DNA of 64,000 nt from Pyxidicoccus sp. MSG2 (GCF_026626705.1 NZ_JAPNKC010000001.1:11967001-12031000); one strand, 5' to 3'. Positions 33,553 to 42,513 are shown, numbered from the stretch's first letter. Translations and numbers: made by a program. Notes: generated by a model from the sequence alone, not told the origin.

Positions 33553-36500
33553 ATGAAGCCCTTCAACGCCCGCCTCGCGGTGCTCCTTGCGTTCCTGGTG
33601 CCGACCCTCGCCGCGGCGCAGGCGCGATCGTGGACCGCCACCGCCATGCCTGGTCCGGGCGACACCGCCGCGCGGGTGGTGATGGACGAGGCCTCCGTGC
33701 TGACCATCCGCGTGGTCAACACCGCGAACAACAACTCACGCCGGCTGTCCCTGCTCTCCTTCATCCTCCCCACCGGCTACACCCTGCTGGACACCGATCC
33801 GCCCCCGGGTTGGGAGCTCACGGACCTGGACGTCCCGAGCCGGCGCATCATGTTCACGTCGACGGTCGGCTCGTGCGCGAACGGCGACTACGGTCTGCCC
33901 CAGGGAGGGACTGTCACCTTCACCATCCGGGTCATTGCGCCCGCGGGTGCCGCGGATGTTGCCGCGGACCGGTTCGTGACGGGCAACACGAACACCTACG
34001 GCAGGGATCACTGCGACAACACCCTCTTCACCGCGAACCTGACCGCGGCGGCGTGGACCCGCTCGGGCCTGTACACCCAGGCCGCCATCCGTCCGCCCGC
34101 GCTGGGCGTCGGTGGGGAGACGGAGGCCCGCATCGTCGTCGAGAACCGCACCACGGCGACGCAGACCGGCGTCACCGCCGTGGGGCCGTCCACCGGCTCC
34201 ATCACGTTCAACGTGCTGAGCCTGGATCCCAACCCGTTCCAGGTGAACATCCCCGTGCGGAACGCGGGGGTCCTCGTGGCGCGCGTGCAGCCGACCTCGG
34301 CAGGCGCGACGGAGGCCCAGGTCCAGGCCGTCAACGCCGCCAACACCACCACCTCGCAGGTGGCGGGGACGTCGATGCTGAACGTGGCCCCGATGGCGGC
34401 CGCGCTCGACGTGGACGCCGTGGACGCCTTCAGCGGTGACACGGTGCGGGTGCGGATGACGGTGACCAACACGTCCACCACCGACTCGCTCGTGGACGTG
34501 CGGCCGCGGAATCTGGTCACCCAGGGCTCGGCCACCTTCGCGGCCCTGTCGGGTCCCACCCCGGCCAGCGTGAGCCGGCTCGCGCCGGGGACGTCCGCGC
34601 ACTTCGTCTGGACCTACCAGGTCACCGGCGCCGAGCGTGCGAGCTACAGCTTCCGGGCCCAGGCGGATGCGACCCGGAATGGCACCGCCGTGGCGGGTGA
34701 CCTCGTGGACTCGGCGCAGGGGAGCATCGTCCGGCATCGCGTGCGCATCAGCCCGGCCGCCCTGGCGGGCAACGCCACCACGCAGACCGTCACGTACACG
34801 GTGCAGAATCGCGGGACGCAGCCCATCACCGCGGTGCAGCTGCTGAGGCCCGCGGCCAACTACTTCACCTGGTCCAGCACGCCGAACGTCACCGGCTGGT
34901 CGTCGAACCGCAACGCCACCACTGGCATCATCGTCTGGACGCCCACGGGCGCGGGCATCCCCGTGGGTGGGGAGCGGGCGTTCTCCGTGGTGTATTCGAA
35001 CTTCGGCTCCGGCACGTCGCTCACCGGGCCCACGGCGTTCCGCCACCGCATCCATGTGGTGGACAACGGGCAGCTGCCGCCCAAGCGCATCGAGGCGCCG
35101 GTAACGTTGCTGACCGGCACCGCGCCGGAGGTGGAGCGCCTCACGGCGGTGGCTCGCGATGCCAGCGTGACGCTGACCTGGGACAACCCCGCGCTGCACA
35201 ACGGTGTCCTGGTGCTGCGCGCGGCAGGCGCGGCGCCGAACACCGCGCCCGTGCAGGGCCGGAGCTACGCGGTGGGGGCAACCTTGGGCAACGCCACCGT
35301 CGTCTACACGGATGCGTTCAGCACGGCCTCCACCTTCACGGACTCCACCGTCGCCAACGACACCACGTACTACTACCGCGTGTACAACGCGGATGACGTG
35401 CGCTGGTACTCGGCGGGCAACCGGCCCACGTCGGCGGCGCTGGTGGCCACGCCCCGGGCGCGGCTGACCAACGCGCCGCTGTGGTGCTACTCGGTGGGCC
35501 TGGACGCGCGGCAGCAGCCCATCACCGAGCTGGGCGTGGGCATCTTCAGCTCCTTCAACAACTCCGTGGTGGCGAGCACCACGCAGGTGAGCAACCCGGC
35601 CCAGGACGGCGCCGAGCGCTGGAGGCCGCTGCCCCTGTCGGGCCTCATCGGCAGCCGCTTCCCCGTGGTGCCGCTGCGTGGCCTGACCGGCCAGTACATC
35701 CTGGTGGGAGACCAGGCCGGCGTCGCCTACGCCATCAACGCCACCACCGGCCAGGTGCTGTGGCGGTGGGACAACGGCGGCACGCCCATCGGCACCATCC
35801 AGTCGTTCCCCGTCACGCAGCTCCATGACTTCGCCAATGCGGCGTTCCAGGCCGCGCACCCTGGCAGGGACCTGGTGTTCTTCGCCACGCGGCTGGCGAA
35901 CCCGGCGCAGAACCGTGTGGTGGCGCTCAATGCCGCCACGGGCGCGGTGGTGTGGACGTACCAGCCCGGAGACCTGGGCATGGTCAGCGGCGGCATGGTG
36001 GTGGACTACACGACCAATCGCCTCTTCATCGGCATGAAGACGCACGCGGGCTCCACGGACACGCTGCGCGTCCTCAACACGCTGGCCACCGGCCCCACCG
36101 CGCAGGAAGTCGCGCGGCTGCCCGCCGGTGACATCGACGTGAGCCTGGTGCGCAACGCGGTGAGCAACCTCATCTTCGCGACGGACAGCGACGGCACCGT
36201 GCACGCAGTGAGCGTGAGCACGCTGCAGCCGGCGTGGAACCTGACCATCGCCTCGCGCCCGGCGCCGAGCACTCCTGCCTTCACCAGCTTCGTGCGCCCT
36301 CAGGGCGCGGGCTTCGTGGCCAGCCTCGCCGCGGGCCAGGTGGCGTTCTACGACACGACGAACGTCACCGTCGCGCCGACGCTGAAGTGGAGCACGCCCA
36401 TCGCGTCTCCATCCGGCACGTTCTCCTTCAACCGCAACGCGGTGGCCCGTGTGTACGTGGGCAGCTCGGATGGGAAGGTGCACCAGCTCGAGCTGACCAA

Positions 36501-36636
36501 TGGCGCGGATTCGCAGCAGGTCTCGATTGGCGGGGCGCAGCGCATCGGCACTCCGACGGTCGACACCACCGTGAGCCGCCTGCACGTGGGCTCGGAAGAT
36601 GGCCGCATCTGCGCTTTCCCGGTACCCTTCCCGTGA
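33553..36636 (+). CDS. Large secreted protein: Ig/FN3-like repeats and PQQ-type beta-propeller
   Basis: A 1027-residue exported protein. The signal peptide is MKPFNARLA with a hydrophobic run ending TLAAA (about residue 24). Residues about 25-500 contain several Ig-like/DUF11-like repeats (strand patterns such as VLTIRVVNTANNNSRR and VRVRMTVTNTSTTDSL). A fibronectin-III-like unit follows (about 520-620, VTLTWDNPALHNGVLVLR). The C-terminus (about 650-1027) is a PQQ-type propeller with repeats of the form AINATTGQVLWRW and ALNAATGAVVWTY. No dehydrogenase residues or c-haem motif is evident, so it is more likely a binding or surface protein than an enzyme. A GTG at 33538 is an alternative start. 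The peptide gene follows after 17 bases. Confidence 0.8.
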   Translation: MKPFNARLAVLLAFLVPTLAAAQARSWTATAMPGPGDTAARVVMDEASVLTIRVVNTANNNSRRLSLLSFILPTGYTLLDTDPPPGWELTDLDVPSRRIMFTSTVGSCANGDYGLPQGGTVTFTIRVIAPAGAADVAADRFVTGNTNTYGRDHCDNTLFTANLTAAAWTRSGLYTQAAIRPPALGVGGETEARIVVENRTTATQTGVTAVGPSTGSITFNVLSLDPNPFQVNIPVRNAGVLVARVQPTSAGATEAQVQAVNAANTTTSQVAGTSMLNVAPMAAALDVDAVDAFSGDTVRVRMTVTNTSTTDSLVDVRPRNLVTQGSATFAALSGPTPASVSRLAPGTSAHFVWTYQVTGAERASYSFRAQADATRNGTAVAGDLVDSAQGSIVRHRVRISPAALAGNATTQTVTYTVQNRGTQPITAVQLLRPAANYFTWSSTPNVTGWSSNRNATTGIIVWTPTGAGIPVGGERAFSVVYSNFGSGTSLTGPTAFRHRIHVVDNGQLPPKRIEAPVTLLTGTAPEVERLTAVARDASVTLTWDNPALHNGVLVLRAAGAAPNTAPVQGRSYAVGATLGNATVVYTDAFSTASTFTDSTVANDTTYYYRVYNADDVRWYSAGNRPTSAALVATPRARLTNAPLWCYSVGLDARQQPITELGVGIFSSFNNSVVASTTQVSNPAQDGAERWRPLPLSGLIGSRFPVVPLRGLTGQYILVGDQAGVAYAINATTGQVLWRWDNGGTPIGTIQSFPVTQLHDFANAAFQAAHPGRDLVFFATRLANPAQNRVVALNAATGAVVWTYQPGDLGMVSGGMVVDYTTNRLFIGMKTHAGSTDTLRVLNTLATGPTAQEVARLPAGDIDVSLVRNAVSNLIFATDSDGTVHAVSVSTLQPAWNLTIASRPAPSTPAFTSFVRPQGAGFVASLAAGQVAFYDTTNVTVAPTLKWSTPIASPSGTFSFNRNAVARVYVGSSDGKVHQLELTNGADSQQVSIGGAQRIGTPTVDTTVSRLHVGSEDGRICAFPVPFP

Positions 36637-36653
36637 GAAAAGAGCCTTCCTCC

Positions 36654-36812
36654 ATGACGGCCCGGAACCCTGACATGAACGCCTCGCAGGCCCCTGCCAC
36701 CGAGGCGCGCCCGAAGTACGAGGCGCCCGCAATCCTCTGGGAGCAACCCTTCGTGGCGCTGGCGCAGATCTCCCAGTGCAACATCCCGGGCGAATCGGAG
36801 TGCACGCCCTGA
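36654..36812 (+). CDS. 52-residue peptide; candidate modified-peptide precursor
   Basis: A short ORF between two tightly spaced genes of the same operon. The peptide divides into an Ala/Pro/Thr-rich N-terminal part and a C-terminal part opening YEAPAILWEQPFVALAQISQ. The last 15 residues have two Cys (C42, C50), three possible phospho-acceptors (S40, S48, T51) and a final Pro. A leader with a YxxPxIxxExPFxAL-like pattern followed by a short core is typical of precursors handled by PqqD-like proteins. The kinase start codon lies inside its 3' end. A coding role is supported by operon position and composition; modification and product are not demonstrated. Confidence 0.65.
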   Translation: MTARNPDMNASQAPATEARPKYEAPAILWEQPFVALAQISQCNIPGESECTP

Positions 36813-37702
36813 GTACCTCGGGAACCGGCCTGCCCGGTCCCGATGGCTCCGGCAGTCCTGACGACGCTCCACGGTCCACCGGCGTGCACCTGCGCATCGC
36901 TGGGTGGACGGTGGCGGTGGAGGTGGCTGACGCGGGCCTTCGCGGCTCGCTGCGGCGGCTGTTCTCCCGGTTCCTCGTCTCCGTGGAAGAAGGCGGCGCG
37001 GTGGCCCGGCTGGAGGTGATCTCGCCCGAGGTGGTGAGGCCCGCGCCCGCCACCCGGGAGCTTCCCCGGGTTCAGCGCGCTCCGGAGGGCTCGCTGCAGT
37101 TGGAGGGCGAGGACTACTCCGCGACGCTCGCAGCGGATGGCCTGCGCGCTACGGTGGTGGGGCAGGGACGCTTTCCCGTGGAGACGGTGCTGAAGGTGAT
37201 GCTCGCGGGGGCGCTCGCCCGGCGCGGGGGCCTGCTGGTGCATGGCGTGGCCGTGGCACACATGGGGCGGGCCGCGTTGTTCGTGGGTCACTCGGGGGCG
37301 GGGAAGAGCACCCTGGGGGCTCTGTGGACGGAGACGGGTGGGGAATTGCTCTCCGATGAGCTGGTGGCCGTGTGGCCGGAGCTGGGGACAGGGCGCGCTG
37401 CGTGGCGGGTTGCGGGGACGCCCTGGAACACAGGTGTCCCAGTGGAGGCCATGTTGAAGGCGGTGGGCACGCTGGCCTGGGACACGGGCTCGCGGTGGGA
37501 GTCGCAGCCGGCGGGTGAAGTAGGGCGCATGTTGCTGCTCAATGCGCTGTTGCCCGAGGCCACCGCGGCCGGGCGGGGCGGACTGTTGGCCTCGGCGGGA
37601 AGACTGCTGTCGGAAGTGGCCCCGGTGCGGCTGGTGTTCGCGCGGAATGAGTCTGCTACGGCGGTGGTCCGTGGCGCGCTGGAGGCGGCGAGTCATGGGT
37701 GA
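36800..37702 (+). CDS. HprK-like P-loop kinase, probable peptide kinase
   Basis: A protein of about 300 residues resembling HPr kinase/phosphorylase. The P-loop GHSGAGKST is at 163-171, preceded by the family's GGLLVHGVAVAHMGRAALFV. A LLSDELVAV segment gives the Walker B Asp. The N-terminal half has no HprK regulatory domain. HprK-like kinases without HPr partners occur in peptide pathways, where one (in a lasso cluster) phosphorylates a Ser of the peptide. The GTG at 36800 overlaps the peptide gene by 13 bases; starts at 36776 or 36884 are possible. The overlap suggests coupled translation with the 52-residue peptide. Confidence 0.75.
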   Translation: MHALSTSGTGLPGPDGSGSPDDAPRSTGVHLRIAGWTVAVEVADAGLRGSLRRLFSRFLVSVEEGGAVARLEVISPEVVRPAPATRELPRVQRAPEGSLQLEGEDYSATLAADGLRATVVGQGRFPVETVLKVMLAGALARRGGLLVHGVAVAHMGRAALFVGHSGAGKSTLGALWTETGGELLSDELVAVWPELGTGRAAWRVAGTPWNTGVPVEAMLKAVGTLAWDTGSRWESQPAGEVGRMLLLNALLPEATAAGRGGLLASAGRLLSEVAPVRLVFARNESATAVVRGALEAASHG

Positions 37703-38630
37703 GGGCGTGGAGGGCAGGCCGCTGCTGACGGTGATTGCCGGCCCCACCGCGTCTGGGAAGACGGCGCTCGCCATCGAGCTGGCACGCCGGGCGGGCGGAG
37801 AGGTTGTCAGCGCCGACTCGCAGCAGGTGTACCGGCACTTCGACATCGGCACCGCGAAGCCCTCGGCCGAAGAGCTGGCCTCGGTGCCGCACCACGTGTT
37901 GTCCGTGGTGGATCCGCTGGAGTCCTTCTCCGCCGCCGAGTACCAGCGGCGCGCGGATGCGGTCATCTCCGAGATTGCCGGGCGGGGAAGGCCCGTGTTC
38001 GTCGTGGGCGGCACGGGGCTGTACCTGCGCGTGCTGCTGCACGGCGTGGTGGACGCGCCCGGGGCGCTGCCGGAATTGAGAGCGGAGCTGGAAGCACTGG
38101 CCGCCGCCGAGGGTCGCGAGGCCGTGCATCGCCGACTGGCGGTGGTGGACCCGGAGACTGCGGCGAAGCTGCCCCCTCAGGACCTGGTCCGTGTGGTCCG
38201 CGCGCTGGAGATCCACGCGCAGACGGGCGTGCCCGCGTCGGAGTTCCGCAGGGCACATGCATTCTCCGCGGACCGGTATCCCTTCCGGCTCTACGTGCTG
38301 GACCCGCCGCGAGAGGCGCTCTACGAGCGCATCAACGCGCGCACGGAGGCGATGTTCTCCGGAGGGCTCGTGGAGGAGACGCGCGAGCTGATGGCGCGGG
38401 GCTACGCCGACGCGGCCCCCATGCGCAGCGTGGGCTACGTGCAGGCGCGTGCGGTGGTGGAAGGGCGGATGACCGTGGCGGAGGCCATCCACGACACGGC
38501 GCAGGAGACGCGCCGCTACGCCAAGCGCCAGCTCACGTGGTTCCGCAAGGAGCCCGGAGCGGTGTTCGTGCAGCCGCCATACGAGTCCCTGCTCGAACGC
38601 TCTCGCGAGAACCGAGGCCTTCCGGGGTAG
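37695..38630 (+). CDS. miaA: tRNA dimethylallyltransferase
   Basis: A 311-residue enzyme that adds a dimethylallyl group to A37 of tRNAs reading U-starting codons. The P-loop is GPTASGKTALAIELA, followed by SADSQQVYRHFDIGTAKP and VGGTGLYLRVL, all hallmark MiaA segments. The C-terminal RRYAKRQLTWFRKE motif is also present. It overlaps the end of the kinase gene by eight bases, so this housekeeping gene is at the end of the peptide operon or has an internal promoter in the kinase gene. In M. xanthus, miaA has been tied to development, so the placement is worth noting. Confidence 0.95.
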   Translation: MGEGVEGRPLLTVIAGPTASGKTALAIELARRAGGEVVSADSQQVYRHFDIGTAKPSAEELASVPHHVLSVVDPLESFSAAEYQRRADAVISEIAGRGRPVFVVGGTGLYLRVLLHGVVDAPGALPELRAELEALAAAEGREAVHRRLAVVDPETAAKLPPQDLVRVVRALEIHAQTGVPASEFRRAHAFSADRYPFRLYVLDPPREALYERINARTEAMFSGGLVEETRELMARGYADAAPMRSVGYVQARAVVEGRMTVAEAIHDTAQETRRYAKRQLTWFRKEPGAVFVQPPYESLLERSRENRGLPG

Positions 38631-38794
38631 GGCAGGGGAGCAACGGAGCGGGAAGGGCGCGCATTGTCCCCACCGTCCCGCGCTCCCATGTTCGCGGTTG
38701 GACGAGCCCCGGCCCCCGGGCGCCGACGTGCCGCCACTGGACGGCCTCCCGGCCTCCTGGCCGCCAGGGTGCTCACAACGCGGGAGCGGACGTC

Positions 38795-39385
38795 ATGGCT
38801 ATCACCATCGAGCGCAATCAGGAGTCGGCCCCAACCGACAGGCCGAAGGTCACCTCGTCCATCTGGGGTGGCCCCTTCATCCTCGGCCTCCTACTGACGG
38901 CCCTCGGCATCGTCGCTCTGGGTACCGCCTTCCTCACCAGTCTGGTCACCGCCATCTTCTTCGGGGCGATGCTGGCCATCGAGGGCGTCGCGGAGATCGT
39001 CTCCGCATTCCGCGTCCGCAAGTCCGGTGGGCCGTTCGTGCTCTACCTGCTGGGCGGCGTCCTCTCCATCGTGGTGGGACTGTTCGTCCTCGTGTACCCC
39101 GGCGCGGGGCTGGCCGCGCTGACGCTCCTGCTCGCCGGCTACTTCTTCGCCAGCGGCCTCTTCCACGCCATCACCTCTGTCGTGGACCGCTACCCCCGGT
39201 GGGGCTGGGACTTCTTCTACGGCGCCGTCTCCGTCTTCCTCGGCGTCGTGGTCATGTCCCAGTGGCCCATCTCCGCCGTGTGGCTGGTGGGCACCATGGT
39301 GGGCATCGGCATCCTCGTCCGGGGCGTCGCCCTCATGGCCGGCTCGCTGAACCTTCGCCGCTCACTGCGCGAAGTCACGGCGTAG
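38795..39385 (+). CDS. HdeD-family (DUF308) membrane protein
   Basis: A 196-residue protein with about six transmembrane segments in two repeats of three, the HdeD/DUF308 pattern (repeat unit near GIVALGTAFLTSLVTAIFF, then GAVSVFLGVVVMSQWPISA). The ATG at 38795 follows GGGAG. HdeD of enteric bacteria is linked to acid resistance at high density, but most members are uncharacterised. The gene stands alone, with about 160 bases after miaA, and ends directly against the convergent oxidoreductase gene. Confidence 0.85.
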   Translation: MAITIERNQESAPTDRPKVTSSIWGGPFILGLLLTALGIVALGTAFLTSLVTAIFFGAMLAIEGVAEIVSAFRVRKSGGPFVLYLLGGVLSIVVGLFVLVYPGAGLAALTLLLAGYFFASGLFHAITSVVDRYPRWGWDFFYGAVSVFLGVVVMSQWPISAVWLVGTMVGIGILVRGVALMAGSLNLRRSLREVTA

Positions 39386-41107
39386 TCAGGACGCGTAGCG
39401 GTCCGAGCCCAGGGCCTCCTCGCTCACCGTGGGCCGGGCATCCGGCTCCATCGGCACGTGGCCGGTGAGCAGGCGCAGCAGCCGCTCGGGGTCCACGGGC
39501 TTGGGCAGGAAGGCCTCGGCCCCCGCGTCCAGTGCCCGCTGGCGCACGTGCGGCCGGTTGAGCCCGCTCATCACCACCACCCGCGTGTTGCGCGTGAGCG
39601 GGTGCTGCTTCAGCCCCTCCGCGAGCCGCAGGCCGTCCACCCAGTGCAGCACCACATCCAGCAGAATCGCCGTGGGCGGCCGCCGCGCCACCGCGCAGAA
39701 CAGCGCCAGTTCATCCGCGAACGACACCACCTTCGCGCCGGTGCTCTCCAGGAGCGCGGTCAGCGCCTCGCGCGCGTCCGGGTCGTCGTCCACCACGTAG
39801 TAGAGGTCGGGCTCCAGCTCGGGCACCACGGTGGGCACCGGCTCCATCGTCGTGCGCATCCACGAGCCCACCACCTCGCGCAGGCCCGCCCAGCGCGCCG
39901 CGCCCAGCAGGGCCGTGGGCGTGGGCGCGCTCATCCCCAGCACTCCGCCGCCGTACACCCCGCCCATGCCGCGCCGGCCCTTCGCCGCGATGAAGGCCGC
40001 CGGCGCCCGCCGTCCCGCGCGGCGCAGCCAGGTGATGGAGCGCGCGCCCGCCGCCGCGTCCTCCATCAGCTCGCCCAGTCCCTCGCGCACGTACCGGCGC
40101 TCCAGCGCGGACGCGTCCAGCCCGCCGTCCAGCAGCGCCACCGCCGCGCGGCTGCACGAGGCCAGCGTCTCCGACAGGCCCACCTGCAGCGGGTGGCCGA
40201 AGGCCGCGGGGCCCACCACCACCTGGCCCGGCGCCACCAGCGTCCGGCCCGGCCCGTAGGGCAGCCGCGTCGTCTCCAGCGCCGCCAGCTCGAAGCCTTC
40301 CTCCACCAGCCCGTCCCGCGCCGCCATCATCAGCACCTGGCACAGGTCCGCTGGCGTCACCGCGGGGCCGAAGGCCAGCGCGTACACCGAGCTCGCCCCG
40401 GGCAGCAGGAACAGCGCGTCCACCGTGGGCAGCGGCGCAATCCACAGCCGTGCCAGCGGCGCCAGCTCCAGGCGGGGCGACGCGTGCCGCAGCCGCGCCT
40501 GCACCGCCGCCACCGTGGGCGCCGGGCGGAAGCCCTTGAAGAACGCGTCCCCCATCAGCGGCCCCGCGCCCGTGGCCAGCGCCACCGCGTGGAAGCGGTC
40601 TCCGCTGCCCTGCGCGCGCACCACCAGCGGCCCCGCGCCCCGCACCGACGCGGGCGCGTCCGGCGCCGGAGCCTGCCGCTCCACCTTCTCCACGTGGCGC
40701 GAGACGAAGCGCGCGCCCTGGGCGCTCGCCGCCGTGGCCATCACGTCCCGCACCTGCTCCAGCCCGCCCTGTCCCTGTGGCCAGCCGTCCACCACCCACA
40801 GCCCACCCGAGGCCGCGGGGAGCAGCTCACGGCGGCCCTCGGCGATGATTTCCACGCCGCGCAGTTCGTGCGCGCGCCACTCGGTGGGGATGCGGCAGCC
40901 CAGGGCCGCCAGGCGTGAGCGGCACTCCGGAGTGAGCACCGCCGGGGGCGCCGTGCGCTCCGCCGTCCCGCCTGCGTACACCCGCACGTCCAGCGTCAGC
41001 CCGCGCGCCCGCCCGTTGAAGAGGAGCGAGGCCGCCAGCCCCGCGCCGGCGATGCCGCCTCCGACGATTGCCACCCTCGAACCGCTCGCCAGCCTGTTGC
41101 CCTGCAT
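39386..41107 (-). CDS. FAD-dependent oxidoreductase fused to a receiver domain
   Basis: A 573-residue protein. It opens with a Rossmann FAD/NAD motif (RVAIVGGGIAGAGLAA, residues about 10-30) and continues as a flavoprotein-like domain to about residue 420. A C-terminal receiver domain (about 430-560) has the acidic pair VVDDD, the phosphoacceptor Asp in ILLDVVLHW, and the Lys in FLPKPVD, so phosphorylation looks possible. Joining a flavin enzyme to a phosphorylation-controlled receiver is uncommon. The flavin-binding residues after the dinucleotide motif are degenerate in places, so activity is uncertain. The partner kinase is not adjacent. Confidence 0.8.
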   Translation of the reverse strand: MQGNRLASGSRVAIVGGGIAGAGLAASLLFNGRARGLTLDVRVYAGGTAERTAPPAVLTPECRSRLAALGCRIPTEWRAHELRGVEIIAEGRRELLPAASGGLWVVDGWPQGQGGLEQVRDVMATAASAQGARFVSRHVEKVERQAPAPDAPASVRGAGPLVVRAQGSGDRFHAVALATGAGPLMGDAFFKGFRPAPTVAAVQARLRHASPRLELAPLARLWIAPLPTVDALFLLPGASSVYALAFGPAVTPADLCQVLMMAARDGLVEEGFELAALETTRLPYGPGRTLVAPGQVVVGPAAFGHPLQVGLSETLASCSRAAVALLDGGLDASALERRYVREGLGELMEDAAAGARSITWLRRAGRRAPAAFIAAKGRRGMGGVYGGGVLGMSAPTPTALLGAARWAGLREVVGSWMRTTMEPVPTVVPELEPDLYYVVDDDPDAREALTALLESTGAKVVSFADELALFCAVARRPPTAILLDVVLHWVDGLRLAEGLKQHPLTRNTRVVVMSGLNRPHVRQRALDAGAEAFLPKPVDPERLLRLLTGHVPMEPDARPTVSEEALGSDRYAS

Positions 41108-41158
41108 AGCCTCGCCCCTCGCTGCCCCGCCGTTGCCTGCCTCGCCCGAGCTGCTCTT

Positions 41159-42115
41159 TCAGTGCCGCTGCACCGGCGGGGAGATCACCGGCCGGCCGAA
41201 CACCACCACCCGATCCCGCCCCTCACGCTTCGCCTCGTAGAGGGCCGCGTCCGCCGCCTTCATCAGCGCGTCCGGATCCTCCTTCGGCCCTTCCAACGTA
41301 TGGTCGGCGATGCCCACGCTCACGCTCAGCCCGAAGGGGGCAGGGCGGCCGTCGCTCTTCTGCACGCCCACGGTGCGCAGCCCGGCGCGGATGCGCTCGG
41401 CGAACACGGCCGCCTCCAGCGCCGTCTGGTGCGGCAGCAGCGCCACGAACTCGTCGCCGCCGAAGCGGGCCGCGAAGTCGGACTCGCGCAGGTTGCCCTT
41501 GAGCTGCGACGCCAGCGCGAAGATGGCGCGGTTGCCCACGTCGTGCCCCATGCCGTCGTTGATGGCCTTCAGGTGGTCCAGGTCGATGACCACCACGCTC
41601 AGCGAATACTGGTAGCGGTGCGCCCGGCGGAACTCCTCCTCCAGCCGCACCGTCAGCGCGCGGAAGTTGGCCAGCCCGGTGAGCGCGTCCGTCTGCGCGA
41701 GGATTTGAAGCCGCCGCTGCTGTTCGCTCTGGCGCAGCGCCCGGTCGATGCGCGCCAGCAACTCACGCGCGCTCGCCGGCTTGTGGATGAAGTCCACCGC
41801 GCCCATTTCCAGACACCGCTCCAGCGTCGCCTCGTCCGCGTCGCCGGTGAGGAAGATGACCGGCACGGCCTCCGTGCGCGCGTCGCGCTGGAGTGCCTCC
41901 AACACCATCAGCCCGTCGCCGCTGGGAAGGAAGCGGTCCAGGAGGACGAGGTCCGGTCGGTGCTCACGCGCCAGCTCCAGGCCCGCGTCCGCATCCTGCG
42001 CCGCGAGCACGTCGAAGCGGGCGGCGAGCAGGTCCATGAGGCTTTCACGAACTCCCGCGTCGTCCTCGATGATGAGGAGGAGAGAGCGCCCCGAGGTACG
42101 GCCACGCCGTTCCAT
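41159..42115 (-). CDS. Receiver-GGDEF diguanylate cyclase (PleD/WspR type)
   Basis: A 318-residue protein: a receiver domain (about 12-130, with IIEDDAG, LLDRFLPSGDG and the Lys in FIHKPAS), a coiled linker, and a GGDEF domain (about 150-310). The active site reads GGDEF exactly. An RxxD I-site (RESD) lies five residues before it, so the enzyme looks active and feedback-inhibited. Phosphorylation of the receiver would control dimerisation, as in WspR. The ATG at 42115 has GGAG upstream. The gap before it (42116-42513) contains a hairpin after the upstream gene. Confidence 0.9.
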   Translation of the reverse strand: MERRGRTSGRSLLLIIEDDAGVRESLMDLLAARFDVLAAQDADAGLELAREHRPDLVLLDRFLPSGDGLMVLEALQRDARTEAVPVIFLTGDADEATLERCLEMGAVDFIHKPASARELLARIDRALRQSEQQRRLQILAQTDALTGLANFRALTVRLEEEFRRAHRYQYSLSVVVIDLDHLKAINDGMGHDVGNRAIFALASQLKGNLRESDFAARFGGDEFVALLPHQTALEAAVFAERIRAGLRTVGVQKSDGRPAPFGLSVSVGIADHTLEGPKEDPDALMKAADAALYEAKREGRDRVVVFGRPVISPPVQRH

Positions 42116-42422
42116 GCACCACTCCGCTTCGCTCGCCTGCTGCGAAATGGCAGGCCGAAAGTCTCGGGTGCCACGCCCGTCCGAGTGCTCCCAACGCCCC
42201 AGCGCCCCACGCGCATCCGCCGCCACCCGGTCCTGCAAGCACCCGCCGACTCCCGCAACCTTCACCCGAGACCTCCGGCTGCCAAGCCCGTATGCCGCCG
42301 CGCCGCGGGCCCACTTCCCGCCAGCGCGCGCACGGCCCTGGAGCAAGCAGCATGCCCCGCGCCATTACAGGCTCGTCACAGTGATTTCAGGTGGTTGCGT
42401 GCCCTCTCCGTCGCCCCGTTTT

Positions 42423-42499
42423 AACGGGTCGGAAGACGTTCCAGCATCGTCTTGAAGGGCCCGGTAGGAATTGCCGTACGCGGGCGGACGGTCGCCCGC
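42423..42499 (-). terminator. Hairpin region between the TPR gene and the REC-GGDEF gene
   Basis: On the minus strand the TPR gene ends at 42514. GCGGGCG (42480-42486) and CGCCCGC (42493-42499) form a 7-bp stem with a 6-base loop. Further on, CCCGTT (42415-42420) and AACGGG (42423-42428) form a second small repeat with a 2-base centre. Nothing else is seen in 42116-42513, which presumably also holds the promoter of the REC-GGDEF gene. Confidence 0.4.
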
Positions 42500-42513
42500 C
42501 CCGCGCAGGGCGA

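Noticed and set aside
36654-36812. Lasso peptide precursor
   Set aside because: No Gly/Cys at a core start with Asp/Glu 7-9 residues later followed by a plausible loop, and no transglutaminase-like protease or asparagine synthase gene in the operon.
33736-37053. Leftward ORF of 1105 codons
   Set aside because: Opposite the Ig/propeller gene and the peptide operon; Arg/Val-rich, no domain.
42116-42513. Small ORFs in the gap before the REC-GGDEF gene
   Set aside because: Arg/Ala/Pro-rich, no ribosome sites, no motif; the gap fits a terminator and a promoter.
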